The notes below the pieces were generated by a model. It did no database searches and was not told the origin of the DNA. It saw only the letters and a list, made by a program, of their open reading frames with translations. From the NCBI RefSeq assembly GCF_000746095.1, contig NZ_JQKP01000016.1:1-51633 (forward strand): a stretch of 51,633 nucleotides of DNA, read 5' to 3'. A program made the translations under genes and the position numbers. The stretch's first letter is position 1; every line of letters begins with the position of its first letter. Positions 1-7,486 of the stretch are shown one piece after another. Source of the DNA: Ferriphaselus sp. R-1 (GTDB taxonomy: Bacteria; Pseudomonadota; Gammaproteobacteria; Burkholderiales; Gallionellaceae).

Positions 1-1
1 C

Positions 2-124
2 GCAGCAGCACGCGGCGAGTTGGATCTCAACAGGCTGGCCCGCGAAGAACTCGCCGCGCGCGGTTTGGACCAAAACGGGGTTTGGGTCGGGTTCGACAAG
101 GCCGCAAAAATCCACAACGTTTAA
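2..124 (+). CDS. Small phage protein, 5' part cut off by the window edge
   Basis: An open frame enters the window at base 2 and ends at TAA 122-124, giving the last 40 residues of a protein. The segment is rich in charged residues, contains RGELDLNRLAREEL and WVGFDKAAKIHNV, and resembles the short helix-plus-WVGF proteins I associate with DUF6900/DUF3489 phage clusters; no function is known to me. AAGGAG just after its stop serves the next gene, so the three plus-strand genes look like one operon. If base 51633 is joined to base 1 the frame stays open back to a TGA at 51503-51505, but no ATG or GTG start appears in that stretch, only TTG and CTG codons. Confidence 0.6.
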   Translation, partial: AAARGELDLNRLAREELAARGLDQNGVWVGFDKAAKIHNV

Positions 125-135
125 GGAGCAACAAC

Positions 136-315
136 ATGAAAGCCCAAGCCCTCAACCAGATTCTCGAAACCATCGCCAAGCAGCACCTCTTTGTAGAAAC
201 CCTCGAAACCCGCCACAGCGACCGACTGGATTTCCACGACGTGTCGGTGTGGGGCATCAAGGCAGCCCTCGAAGCCGCCTACCTCGCAGGCCAGCAATCC
301 CAACAAACCAAGTAA
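136..315 (+). CDS. DUF6900-family small protein
   Basis: A 59-residue protein starting at ATG 136, 7 bases after an AAGGAG ribosome site at 123-128. The pattern ILETIAKQHL...ETLETRHSDRLDFHDVSVW...ALEAAYLAGQ matches the DUF6900 family as I remember it; these proteins are found in phages and integrative elements of proteobacteria and have no known function. It lies 11 bases after the stop of the upstream partial gene and 15 bases before the next gene, so it should be translated from the same message. There is no signal peptide or membrane segment. An in-frame start further upstream (base 82) would overlap the preceding gene and lacks a ribosome site. Confidence 0.75.
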   Translation: MKAQALNQILETIAKQHLFVETLETRHSDRLDFHDVSVWGIKAALEAAYLAGQQSQQTK

Positions 316-330
316 CCCAAGGAGATCAAA

Positions 331-852
331 ATGACTGACATCAAACTCACCGATACCCAGCGCCAAATCATCGAGCACGCCGTGCAACACACCGGAGGCA
401 AAATCGAGTGGTTCCCCGATAACGTCAAGGGCGGCGCACGAAGTAAGGTGCTCGACGCCATGTTCAACCGTGCGCTTATCACCCGCGACGGAGAGGGCTG
501 GTGCGTGGCTGCCGAGGGCTATCAGGCCTGCGGTGTGCATTGCAGCCTGACCCCGGAACAGGTTGCTCGTGGCCTTGCGATGCAAACTGAGTCCTTGGCC
601 GAGATGGTCAAGGAAACCCAAGCAGACGCCACCGTTCGGCGCACACGAGCCAACAGCAAGCAGGCCGAGGTCATCGCCATGCTCAAGCGCCCGGAGGGAG
701 CCACGATCAGCGAGATTTGCCTAGCCACCGGATGGCAGCAGCACACCGTGCGCGGCACCTTTGCCGGAGCCTTCAAAAAGAAACTGGGGTTGGAAATTAC
801 CTCGGTCAAAGAGCCGGGGCGAGATCGGGTTTATCGGATTGATGCTCAATAG
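331..852 (+). CDS. DUF3489-family protein with C-terminal winged-helix-like domain
   Basis: A 173-residue protein, ATG 331 preceded by AAGGAGA. The C-terminal third (about residues 110-170) has KQAEVIAMLKRPEGATISEI, then ATGWQQHTVRG and KKKLGLEITS, the signature of DUF3489, a helix-turn-helix-like domain common in phage and mobile-element proteins. The N-terminal part (DTQRQIIEHAVQHTGGKIEWFP) is also typical of the family. Its role is unknown; DNA binding is an inference from the C-terminal fold. Its last 47 bases overlap the 3' end of the methyltransferase gene on the opposite strand, so the two operons converge here without room for a terminator. Confidence 0.8.
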   Translation: MTDIKLTDTQRQIIEHAVQHTGGKIEWFPDNVKGGARSKVLDAMFNRALITRDGEGWCVAAEGYQACGVHCSLTPEQVARGLAMQTESLAEMVKETQADATVRRTRANSKQAEVIAMLKRPEGATISEICLATGWQQHTVRGTFAGAFKKKLGLEITSVKEPGRDRVYRIDAQ

Positions 853-2077
853 CGCCAACGGAGTCAAATGGCAGGCCATCTGACTGACGGGTGGCCTGCA
901 AACCCGTCCACTCCTGCCAGCGGCGCACGATCACATCACAATATTTCGGATCAAGTTCGATCAACCGAGCCTGCCGACCGGACTTCTCGGCAGCGATCAG
1001 CGTAGTGCCAGAACCACCGAACAAGTCCAGCACGATGTCGCGCGACTTGCTGCTGTTGAGGATGGCGCGCTCGACCAGTTCGACCGGCTTCATGGTCGGA
1101 TGCAGGTCGTTCTTGGCGGGTTTCTTGATCTGCCAGACATCGCCCTGATCGCGTGCACCGCACCAGAAGTGATCGGCACCGTCGCGCCACCCGTACAGGA
1201 TCGGCTCGTACTGGCGCTGGTAATCCGCGCGCCCGAGCGTGAATGTGTTTTTGGCCCAGATGATGAACGTCGACCACTTGCCACCGGCAGCACGGAAGGC
1301 TGCCTGCAAGGTGTCGAGTTCGGATGAACTCATTGCGATGTACACCGCGCCCTTGGTCACCGACAACAGGTTCGTGCAGGCATCGGTGAGGAATGTTCCG
1401 AAGTCGTCACCCAGGTTGTCGTTCAGGATCGGGCGGTTCTTGCCGCGCAGCTTGTCCTTCGCGGTATTGGCGTAGTTGACGTTGTAGGGCGGATCGGTGA
1501 ACGCCATGTCGGCCAGTTCCTCCCGCATCAGGCGCTTGAGATCGTCAGCCTTGGTGGAGTCGCCGCACAGCAGGCGGTGCTGGCCAAGCAGCCAGATGTC
1601 ACCCGGTTGGGTGACGGCGACTTCTTGCACTTCCGGCACCGCATCGTCGTCGGTCAAACCTTCCTTGTCACCGGAATTCAGCAGGTCGTCCAGTTCATCA
1701 TCACTGAAGCCCAGCAGACCGAGATCAAATTCGGAGGTCTGCAATTCCGACAGTTCCAGTGCCAGCAGTTCCTTGTCCCATCCGGCATTCTCGGCCAGCC
1801 TGTTGTCGGCCAGGACGTAGGCGCGCTTTTGCGCAGCCGACAGATGCGACAACTCGATCACCGGCACTTGCGTCAGTCCCAGCACGCGAGCCGCCTTGAG
1901 CCTGCCGTGTCCGGCGATCAAGCCACGCTCGCCATCCACCAGGATGGGGTTGGTCCAGCCGAACTCGCGGATGCTGGCTGCGATCTGGGCGACCTGTTCA
2001 TCGCTGTGGGTACGCGCATTGTTGACGTAGGGCACCAGTGAATCGACCGGTCGGTATTCGATGTTGAGGTTTTCCAT
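806..2077 (-). CDS. ParB-domain DNA methyltransferase (N4/N6 class)
   Basis: A 423-residue two-domain protein. Residues about 10-110 form a ParB/sulfiredoxin-like domain (VPYVNNARTHS...GLIAGHGRLKAARVLG). The rest is an amino-methyltransferase with the catalytic DPPYN at about 193-197 and the AdoMet motif LDLFGGSGTT near 350, the order of the beta class that methylates adenine N6 or cytosine N4. No partner restriction enzyme is visible, so it is an orphan phage methylase, which in other phages masks DNA or tunes expression. The start at 2077 (MENLNIEY) is chosen because a longer frame from 2146 would translate through an intrinsic terminator hairpin at 2084-2107. It is the last gene of the leftward early operon. 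Confidence 0.9.
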   Translation of the reverse strand: MENLNIEYRPVDSLVPYVNNARTHSDEQVAQIAASIREFGWTNPILVDGERGLIAGHGRLKAARVLGLTQVPVIELSHLSAAQKRAYVLADNRLAENAGWDKELLALELSELQTSEFDLGLLGFSDDELDDLLNSGDKEGLTDDDAVPEVQEVAVTQPGDIWLLGQHRLLCGDSTKADDLKRLMREELADMAFTDPPYNVNYANTAKDKLRGKNRPILNDNLGDDFGTFLTDACTNLLSVTKGAVYIAMSSSELDTLQAAFRAAGGKWSTFIIWAKNTFTLGRADYQRQYEPILYGWRDGADHFWCGARDQGDVWQIKKPAKNDLHPTMKPVELVERAILNSSKSRDIVLDLFGGSGTTLIAAEKSGRQARLIELDPKYCDVIVRRWQEWTGLQATRQSDGLPFDSVGAIEHQSDKPDLAPAL

Positions 2078-2083
2078 GGGCGT

Positions 2084-2107
2084 AAAAAAACCGCCCGGAG
2101 GGGGCGG
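2084..2107 (-). terminator. Intrinsic terminator just upstream of the methyltransferase
   Basis: Read on the minus strand, CCGCCC-CCTCC-GGGCGG is followed by seven T residues (plus-strand A run 2084-2090). It stands only 6 bases before the methyltransferase ATG, so it should cut early transcription before that gene unless read-through or antitermination occurs. Hairpins of the same build lie upstream of the capsid gene. Confidence 0.75.
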
Positions 2108-2215
2108 TTGATGTGTGTCGGAGGTGGTCGTGCAAACTTCGACCATGTCAGGAATATACGCAAAATCTCCCCGAAATGCGACACCCTAAAAATGGCCTGA
2201 AACCCGCATAAATAC

Positions 2216-2635
2216 TCATCTCTCTGCATGATTTCGAACCGCTTTGCAACTTGCCGCAACTACACTCATGCCATTCAGGTTTTCGGCCAGAATCGACAGC
2301 GCGATGTTCCGCCTGCGCTGGACAGTGCGCACTGCGCAGCCGAAGCGTTTGGCGATCTGTGACCACTCGAAGTGGTCGGCCCGCATCCAGACGATGTGCC
2401 GGGATTCGACATCCAGCATCTGCATCCAGCGCATCGCCTCCAGCATCCGTTCGACTGCTGCCGGAGTGGGTGGGAAGTGACGCTCCTCATCGCATGGCTT
2501 CTGCTCCGGTGCCATACGCAGCAGGATCGGCCAGACGTTGAGGTAGCCCTGTACTCGGGCAGGTGGCAGGCGTCGCGCGGTTTCCGCTGCCTCGGTAAAT
2601 CTGGCCGCAACACTTTCGGGTGTCCAGTCATCCAT
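2216..2635 (-). CDS. DUF6362-family phage protein with HTH-like C terminus
   Basis: A 139-residue protein from ATG 2635, preceded by a strong GGAGGT; a frame extension to 2683 has no ribosome site. The sequence (WTPESVAARFTEAAETARRLP...GYLNVWPI...PPTPAAVERMLEAMRWM...IVWMRADHFEWSQIAKRFGCAVRTVQRR) fits DUF6362 as I recall it. The tail, from about residue 100, reads like a sigma-70-region-4 helix-turn-helix (EWSQIAKRFGCAVRTVQRRR), so it may bind DNA, possibly as a late-gene regulator. That is an inference from fold and from its place at the end of the early operon. Its start overlaps the stop of the upstream 65-residue gene by 8 bases. Confidence 0.75.
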   Translation of the reverse strand: MDDWTPESVAARFTEAAETARRLPPARVQGYLNVWPILLRMAPEQKPCDEERHFPPTPAAVERMLEAMRWMQMLDVESRHIVWMRADHFEWSQIAKRFGCAVRTVQRRRNIALSILAENLNGMSVVAASCKAVRNHAER

Positions 2636-2825
2636 GGCGTTTACCTCCATACAGTCGTTCGCCGATCCGGCGCACGAATTCACGCTCGACGAAATCCAGC
2701 CGCTCGTCCGTTTCTTGCACCACTAGGATGTGCTGCTCGCGCCAACCGGATTCCTTGATCGCCTCCAGATCGGTGACATTGGGTTGCAGCTTGCCCAGCG
2801 GGCAGCGATAGGGTTGTGGTTTCAT
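2628..2825 (-). CDS. Small hypothetical phage protein
   Basis: A 65-residue protein starting at ATG 2825 behind TGGAGGTG. It has one CP pair near the N terminus (YRCPLGKL) and a charged helical tail (DERLDFVEREFVRRIGERLYG). I do not recognise the family. It is packed between the RuvC-like gene (1 base gap) and the DUF6362 gene (8-base overlap), so translation is probably coupled. No signal peptide or membrane segment is present. The tight spacing and the good ribosome site are the main support that it is real. Confidence 0.65.
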   Translation of the reverse strand: MKPQPYRCPLGKLQPNVTDLEAIKESGWREQHILVVQETDERLDFVEREFVRRIGERLYGGKRHG

Positions 2826-2826
2826 G

Positions 2827-3288
2827 TCACACCTCCAGACTGCGGGCATAAGCGAGCAAAGCCAGCGCATCCGCTTCGTTGTCATCTGCCGGGGAGTGGC
2901 CAAGATGGCGCGCAGCGGCAATCATCTCGTCCTTGCTGGCGTTACCTTTGCCTGTCGCGTGTTTTTTGATCGTGCCGACCGGGATGCCCTGGTACGGAAT
3001 CTGGTGGTGCTCGCACCAGGCGGTCAGATGCGCCATGAATCCGCCGTAGGCGTGCGCAGCATCCACGCCGAGGTGCCGACGCACTTCCTCGAAGTACACG
3101 GAATCGATGCCATCTGCCGATTGCTTGATCTCGGTGAGCCAGCGCTTGAACCGGAGGAAGCGCATGCCGCCTCCCTCGAAGCGTTGCGGCTTGAACGATG
3201 CAGAGCCGCTGGTGATGCTGCCGTCACGGGCTGCCAGCGCCCATCCGGTGGTGGTGCCCAGGTCGAGGGCGAGTAGAGTTTTGTTCAT
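2827..3288 (-). CDS. RuvC-like Holliday junction resolvase
   Basis: A 153-residue RNase H-fold nuclease. It opens with LALDLGTTTGWAL, carrying the first acidic residue, followed by VYFEEV in the middle and SPADDNEADALALLAYA at the end, the acidic set expected for RuvC-type crossover endodeoxyribonucleases. Phage versions resolve branched replication and recombination intermediates before packaging. ATG 3288 is chosen because AAGGA lies 9 bases upstream; the frame continues upstream to 3423 but that stretch crosses the inverted repeat region 3312-3409, which looks regulatory. The gene is 139 bases downstream of the primase, the largest gap inside the early operon. Confidence 0.85.
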   Translation of the reverse strand: MNKTLLALDLGTTTGWALAARDGSITSGSASFKPQRFEGGGMRFLRFKRWLTEIKQSADGIDSVYFEEVRRHLGVDAAHAYGGFMAHLTAWCEHHQIPYQGIPVGTIKKHATGKGNASKDEMIAAARHLGHSPADDNEADALALLAYARSLEV

Positions 3289-3311
3289 GTTGTCAGTCCT
3301 TTTTTCGTGGG

Positions 3312-3409
3312 GACTGACGCAGCTGACGTAGTTTGTCGAAACCCCTATATTGTGTGCGCACGCGCGCACGTATGGAGACTTACGATAAACAGCGTCAACT
3401 GCGTCAGTC
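3312..3409. repeat. Inverted pairs of 9-bp iterons, candidate replication origin
   Basis: Left arm 3312-3328 and right arm 3393-3409 are inverted copies with 16 of 17 bases matching. Each arm holds two adjacent 9-mers of the form YTGACGYWG (CTGACGCAG-CTGACGTAG on the left; CTGACGCAG-TTGACGCTG on the right, read on the minus strand). The 64-base centre contains the alternating purine-pyrimidine tract GTGTGCGCACGCGCGCAC and an AT-rich CCTATATTGTG. The place, directly after the primase-helicase gene, suits a P4-like origin; an operator or RNA hairpin is the alternative. Confidence 0.5.
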
Positions 3410-3427
3410 GGATTGTTTTTCATGGCA

Positions 3428-5716
3428 TCAGTTATCGCTGTATGGGGTGTAGGCAGGCTTGGGCGGCTCCTTCAGTCCAATGCCGCGAAACCCTCTGATG
3501 CCTGAGCTGTTGCGCCACTTCTCCAGTCCTCGGGTGATGAGCAGATCGGAGAAGCGCCGTTGCGAGCCGACGAATTCGCCAGCCGCATCAGCCCACTGTT
3601 TCCAGTCGTTGAAGAGTTCCGCAGTCAGGGAGTTGGCGGTGGTGACGCGCACGCAACGCTCATCCAGCCAGCGACCCAGCGCATCCTCGGCCTCGAAGTA
3701 TTCCTCGGTGGCATCGACTACCTGCTGGGGCGGATCGAGGCGTCCGATGCGCTGCCACTCGAGACAGCCCTCAAGCGCCCAAGCCAGAATCCCATCACGT
3801 TCGGCCAGCAATTTTTGCTGCAGATGCTTGTCGCGCCGCTCGGGTGGTACTGTGATCGTGAAGGGAATGAGGTGCAGTCGTCGCCTCATCGCCTCATCGA
3901 TGTTGCGGATCGCTGGTTTGTGGTTGCCTGCGACGAACAGCTTGAATTGCGGAAAGAACTCGAAGAAGTCCTGCCGCATGAAGCGTGCGGAAATCTTGTC
4001 GCCGCCGGTCAGGCTCTTGACCTTGGATTCTGCCCAGCGTCGCCCCTGTTCGGTTTCGATGGCGGCTACGAAGCGAGCGCCACGCAGTCCGGCCATGTCG
4101 GTCGGATGGCGATCGGTGCGCGTTTCCATGAAGGTGTCCATGGCTGCGTTGGTGGCGTAGTCGCCGAGGATCGTCGCCAGCGTATTTACGAACACTGATT
4201 TGCCATTGGCCCCCGTGCCGTACAGGAAGAACAGGGCGTGCTCGCGGGTGGAACCCGTCAGCGCGTAGCCAACCATCCGCTGCAGATAGGCCTGCAGTTC
4301 CTTGTCACCACCCGTCACCTCATCGAGAAACTGTCGCCAGGTCGGGCAGTCGCCCTTGGGGGTGGCCGTGGTGATCTTGGTCGTCCGGTCACGCCGGTCA
4401 TGCGGACGTATCCGGCCTGTGCGCAGATCGACGATACCGCCCGGTGTGTTGAGCAGCCAGATGTCGGCATCCCACTCATCGGTCGTGCCTGCATGGCGGC
4501 GATCTGCACGCGCCAGTCTCTCAACTGATGCGACGGTGCTGGCGGCAGCGAGCTTGGCAGCGACTCTTGGGTTTTCAGTGCGCAGCGCAGCATGACGACA
4601 GACGTGCCGGATGAGATCGGTGGCCGCCAGCGTGTCTTCGGTGCGCCAGCGCTGACCGTCCCACATCAGCCACTTGCCCCATGCCGCGACATACCGCCAG
4701 TCGTGGCGGTAGCGACGCGTGAACGAGAGTGCCAGTGCATCGTCCGTGCCCCACACGGTCTGTTCGGACTGGGCATCGGTTTCCACATCGGGCGCATCGT
4801 CCGGGAGATGCATTTCCATGCGCGGGCCACTGGCAAGGAATGTGGCCACATCAAACCCGTCTGCAATGGCGTCCGCAGCATCCCATCCTTCGGGGCGATC
4901 CTCGGGCGGCAACAGGACGGCACACGAGATGGCACCGGCAGCCAAAGCAGCCTGACCGGCATCCTGCGCGTATTCCCAGCCGGGTTTATCCTTGTCTGGC
5001 CAGATCAATACCCGTTTGCCTGCCAGCGGCGACCAGTCGGTCTTGTCCACAGGTGCCTTGGCACCGTGCATGGCGGTGGTGGCGCATACACCATGGGCGA
5101 TCAAGGCCTGCGCGCATTTCTCGCCCTCGGTCAGTACCACGACATCGGATGCTGCCATGCCCGGCTGGTTGTACAGCGGACGCGGATCGGGCGGTGCCAT
5201 CCTGCGCCGCTTGGCATCCCATGGCCGGAACTCCTTGCGACGGCCCGGAGGGTCGTAGCGGTACACCACGGCGATGAGTTTTCCGTCGCGGTCGAGGTAG
5301 TCCCATTTGGCGGTGGCAGGCCCGAGGTCATCGACTGGTGCTTCGCGTTTGGCTTTGCGTGTCGTCTGCACCGGGGCACGTCCAACCAGATCGCGGGCAT
5401 GATCGAGCACGGTGGCGAAATCGCTATGAGCATCGCAGCCATGGTGTCGCGCGACCAGATCAAAAATATCGCCACCGTCACCAATGGCCCTGTCCGTCCA
5501 GAGTCCTGCCTTGTCGCTGGTGAGTACGACCTCCAGGCTGTCGCCGGGACTGCCCAGCACATCGCCGATATGGAATTTGCTGTGCCGTTTCTTGCCTGCC
5601 GGGAAGAGCGTGAGCAGAACCGACTCCAGCCGGAGCAGCAGCGCGTTACGAACTTCGTCGCGATCCGATTCGCGTGGCTGGACTTGCTGGGATGGGGTGT
5701 CGTTGAAGTCCATCAT
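3428..5716 (-). CDS. Phage primase-helicase (TOPRIM plus D5/SF3 helicase)
   Basis: A 762-residue protein that would prime and unwind phage DNA at its origin. The N-terminal part resembles primase (GLWTDRAIGDGGDIFDLV) but shows no CHC2 zinc finger. A TOPRIM domain follows, with LTEGEKCAQAL near residue 193 and IWPDKDKPG near 240. The C-terminal half is a D5-N/SF3 helicase with Walker A GTGANGKS at about 499-506, then VAAIETEQG and a sensor-like FVAGNHKP. Domain order is that of P4/D5-type phage primases. Its ATG overlaps the stop of the 111-residue gene (ATGA), indicating coupled translation. The iteron region 3312-3409 just downstream is a plausible site of action. Confidence 0.92.
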   Translation of the reverse strand: MMDFNDTPSQQVQPRESDRDEVRNALLLRLESVLLTLFPAGKKRHSKFHIGDVLGSPGDSLEVVLTSDKAGLWTDRAIGDGGDIFDLVARHHGCDAHSDFATVLDHARDLVGRAPVQTTRKAKREAPVDDLGPATAKWDYLDRDGKLIAVVYRYDPPGRRKEFRPWDAKRRRMAPPDPRPLYNQPGMAASDVVVLTEGEKCAQALIAHGVCATTAMHGAKAPVDKTDWSPLAGKRVLIWPDKDKPGWEYAQDAGQAALAAGAISCAVLLPPEDRPEGWDAADAIADGFDVATFLASGPRMEMHLPDDAPDVETDAQSEQTVWGTDDALALSFTRRYRHDWRYVAAWGKWLMWDGQRWRTEDTLAATDLIRHVCRHAALRTENPRVAAKLAAASTVASVERLARADRRHAGTTDEWDADIWLLNTPGGIVDLRTGRIRPHDRRDRTTKITTATPKGDCPTWRQFLDEVTGGDKELQAYLQRMVGYALTGSTREHALFFLYGTGANGKSVFVNTLATILGDYATNAAMDTFMETRTDRHPTDMAGLRGARFVAAIETEQGRRWAESKVKSLTGGDKISARFMRQDFFEFFPQFKLFVAGNHKPAIRNIDEAMRRRLHLIPFTITVPPERRDKHLQQKLLAERDGILAWALEGCLEWQRIGRLDPPQQVVDATEEYFEAEDALGRWLDERCVRVTTANSLTAELFNDWKQWADAAGEFVGSQRRFSDLLITRGLEKWRNSSGIRGFRGIGLKEPPKPAYTPYSDN

Positions 5717-6048
5717 TTTGCACCTGACTTTCTTTTGGATTTTTTGTGGAAGGAGGGCACGATCGGAGGCAGGTAGTGCGCCTGCCGTGCTACCTGACGG
5801 ACAAACTCCGGATGCAGGCCGATCAGATCGGCGATGCGCTCGAGGTTGTGTCCCTTCAGGAAGCGAATCGCCCTGCGCCGGACGTAGTCGTCCACCGACA
5901 CGGCATCGGCCATGCCCTGACAGATCACCGCGACCATGAGCTTGGTTTCCGGTTTGGGTGCGAAGGCATGACGCAGGAGCAGTCGTTCAATCGCCCGAAT
6001 CCCGACCAAGGGCCGGTTCGGATGTGTGGGGATGAGGGCTGCGTTCAT
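5713..6048 (-). CDS. Hypothetical early phage protein with possible HTH
   Basis: A 111-residue basic protein from ATG 6048. The middle (VDDYVRRRAIRFLKGHNLERIADLIGLHPEFVRQVARQ, split here only to describe it as a helix-turn-helix-like run of about 35 residues) suggests DNA binding, and the tail is rich in lysine and arginine (HKKSKRKSGAK). I do not recognise a named family. It overlaps the Cas4-like nuclease gene upstream by 4 bases and the primase downstream by 4 bases, so it sits inside the replication operon and is probably translated by coupling. A role as replication accessory factor is an inference from position only. Confidence 0.65.
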   Translation of the reverse strand: MNAALIPTHPNRPLVGIRAIERLLLRHAFAPKPETKLMVAVICQGMADAVSVDDYVRRRAIRFLKGHNLERIADLIGLHPEFVRQVARQAHYLPPIVPSFHKKSKRKSGAK

Positions 6049-6800
6049 GCGGGCCTCCAGCAGCGATCCTGCCAACTGCAGAATTTGCACTCGATATGGG
6101 TGGAATCGCTGAACGACCGGGGCAGCAGTTCTCCGTGCTCGGTGGCCGTGATGATTTTCACGGCACGGTCCGAAGCACGTTGTGCCAGCACCGCATCGAA
6201 CGGCACCAGTTCGAACCACAATTCCTGCGTATCCTTGTTGATGGCAGTGAAAAGCGCCGGGTTGCGGCTGATGCCCTCGACCGTGGATTCCATGTACGCC
6301 TGGTAGATTGCCATCTGCGCGGCATAGACTGGCTTCGCCACTGACACGCCACGTTTGACGCAATCCCGCCAGTTCTGCGCGTTCATGGTTTTGCACTCCC
6401 ACAGCATCGGGAATGACCAACCGAGATCGGCGGGTGCGGCCATGACGATGCCATCCACGTGTCCCTGAATCAGCCCGTCGCACACCGAGAATCCGAACTG
6501 GCCACCCGAGCGGGTGCGGGTGTAGAGATCGAAACCGGACAGACGTAGCCAGCGGATCGCCAGATCTTCCAGCACATGGCCGACCTCGAAGATGCGCAGC
6601 ACCCGGCCATCGAAATCACGACCGGGATCGACTGGTGCTCCCGCGAACTCGTACTGAAGCGCCCGGTCGCAGGCTACGCCCAGACGGGATGCGCCGAGAT
6701 AGGTGCGCCGTTCCTGTCCGGCACGTTCGGCGGTGAGTGCAGCATCGATGTGCGAGGTCACGACCTCATGCACCTTGGGGCGGTGATTGAAATCCAGCAT
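6045..6800 (-). CDS. Cas4-like PD-(D/E)XK exonuclease with Fe-S cysteines
   Basis: A 251-residue nuclease. The catalytic core is visible as GHVDGIVMA (Asp) followed by LWECKTMN (Glu-x-Lys). Cys44 (GVACDRAL) and the C-terminal trio Cys238, Cys241 and Cys247 (CKFCSWQDRC) are spaced as in Cas4/AddB-type nucleases that hold a 4Fe-4S cluster. With the RecA-like ATPase and the possible ssDNA-binding protein nearby, it likely makes single-stranded ends for phage recombination, in the role of a lambda Exo analogue. No cas1/cas2 or CRISPR array is present, so a CRISPR role is not supported. Start at 6800, with an ATGA overlap to the upstream stop. Confidence 0.88.
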   Translation of the reverse strand: MLDFNHRPKVHEVVTSHIDAALTAERAGQERRTYLGASRLGVACDRALQYEFAGAPVDPGRDFDGRVLRIFEVGHVLEDLAIRWLRLSGFDLYTRTRSGGQFGFSVCDGLIQGHVDGIVMAAPADLGWSFPMLWECKTMNAQNWRDCVKRGVSVAKPVYAAQMAIYQAYMESTVEGISRNPALFTAINKDTQELWFELVPFDAVLAQRASDRAVKIITATEHGELLPRSFSDSTHIECKFCSWQDRCWRPA

Positions 6801-7279
6801 CACGCACCGCCTTTCTGGGGCTGAGGTTCCTCCCACGGCAGATCGCTCTTTAGATCGGCGAACGGGTCCTGCACCACGTTCGGCAAACCCCGCACTGCGG
6901 GGAATGCCGTCGAGGCGTGCCGTTCGGCCATCGCGTCCACAAAGCAGGAAACGATCGCATCGCAGACCTTGAGTGCTTCGGACTCGCTGTACTGGCCGAG
7001 CGGCTTATCAAAGCCAATCTCGCCAGCCGCTTCGCCGAAGGCCTTCAGGCAACGGCGGATGGCGGCCTGCTCGTATTCGGTCGCATCAATCATGGGAAGC
7101 TCCTTGCCCTTGTCTTCCGCTTCGGTGCGCAGGTTGTAGAACCGATGGAATGCGTCCTGACACCGTTTTGAGCAGAACACCCAATCGACCGGGTAGCGCC
7201 GGGGATCGGCGATGGAATACCGCGTATCGGTGATTCCAAAGCCACGCGCCTCGCGTGAACAAATCCAGCACTTGCTCAT
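6800..7279 (-). CDS. DUF6511-like zinc-finger phage protein
   Basis: A 159-residue protein. The N terminus has two Cys pairs, CWIC (residues 4-7) and CSKRC (about 36-40), spaced as a treble-clef zinc finger, with GFGITD and PVDWVFCS between them; this resembles DUF6511 in memory. The middle is helical and the end is Pro/Gln-rich (EEPQPQKGGA). Function is unknown; a DNA-binding accessory to the recombination proteins is a guess from location. It overlaps the Cas4-like gene (1-base overlap of stop and start) and the small zinc-ribbon gene upstream by 4 bases. Confidence 0.65.
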   Translation of the reverse strand: MSKCWICSREARGFGITDTRYSIADPRRYPVDWVFCSKRCQDAFHRFYNLRTEAEDKGKELPMIDATEYEQAAIRRCLKAFGEAAGEIGFDKPLGQYSESEALKVCDAIVSCFVDAMAERHASTAFPAVRGLPNVVQDPFADLKSDLPWEEPQPQKGGA

Positions 7280-7476
7280 GCATGCTTACCTCCAAAGCGT
7301 AAGCGGGGAGCATGCTGTTTGCATTGCGCATCCAGCTCGACGAAATCGTTCTTGATTTCGGTCGTGCCAATCACCACACCGGCAGGATGTGCGCATCTGG
7401 CGATGCGCATTCCCCCAATGTCGGTTTCGCTCGTTTTGTCCAAATGGCGACAGTTGCCGCAGCGTTGATTTTTCAT
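7276..7476 (-). CDS. Small zinc-ribbon-like protein
   Basis: A 66-residue protein with CGNC near the N terminus, then CAHP and a later Cys (DAQCKQH), a likely single zinc site. ATG 7476 is chosen over ATG 7479 and TTG 7482 because GAGGAG stands 6 bases upstream of it. It lies 10 bases after the ssDNA-binding-like gene and overlaps the next gene by 4 bases. Small Cys-rich proteins of this kind are frequent in phage early operons and their roles are mostly unknown. I cannot assign a function. Confidence 0.6.
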   Translation of the reverse strand: MKNQRCGNCRHLDKTSETDIGGMRIARCAHPAGVVIGTTEIKNDFVELDAQCKQHAPRLRFGGKHA

Positions 7477-7486
7477 CATCAACTCC

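Noticed and set aside
3341-3380. Possible Z-DNA or simple repeat GTGTGCGCACGCGCGCAC as a separate element
   Set aside because: It is short and lies inside the inverted iteron region, so it is described there.
4592-5776. A 394-codon open frame on the plus strand
   Set aside because: It is antisense to the primase-helicase gene, with no family resemblance and no start signal.
6045-6800. CRISPR-Cas adaptation gene (cas4)
   Set aside because: No cas1, cas2 or repeat-spacer array is seen in the window. The neighbours are phage recombination genes.
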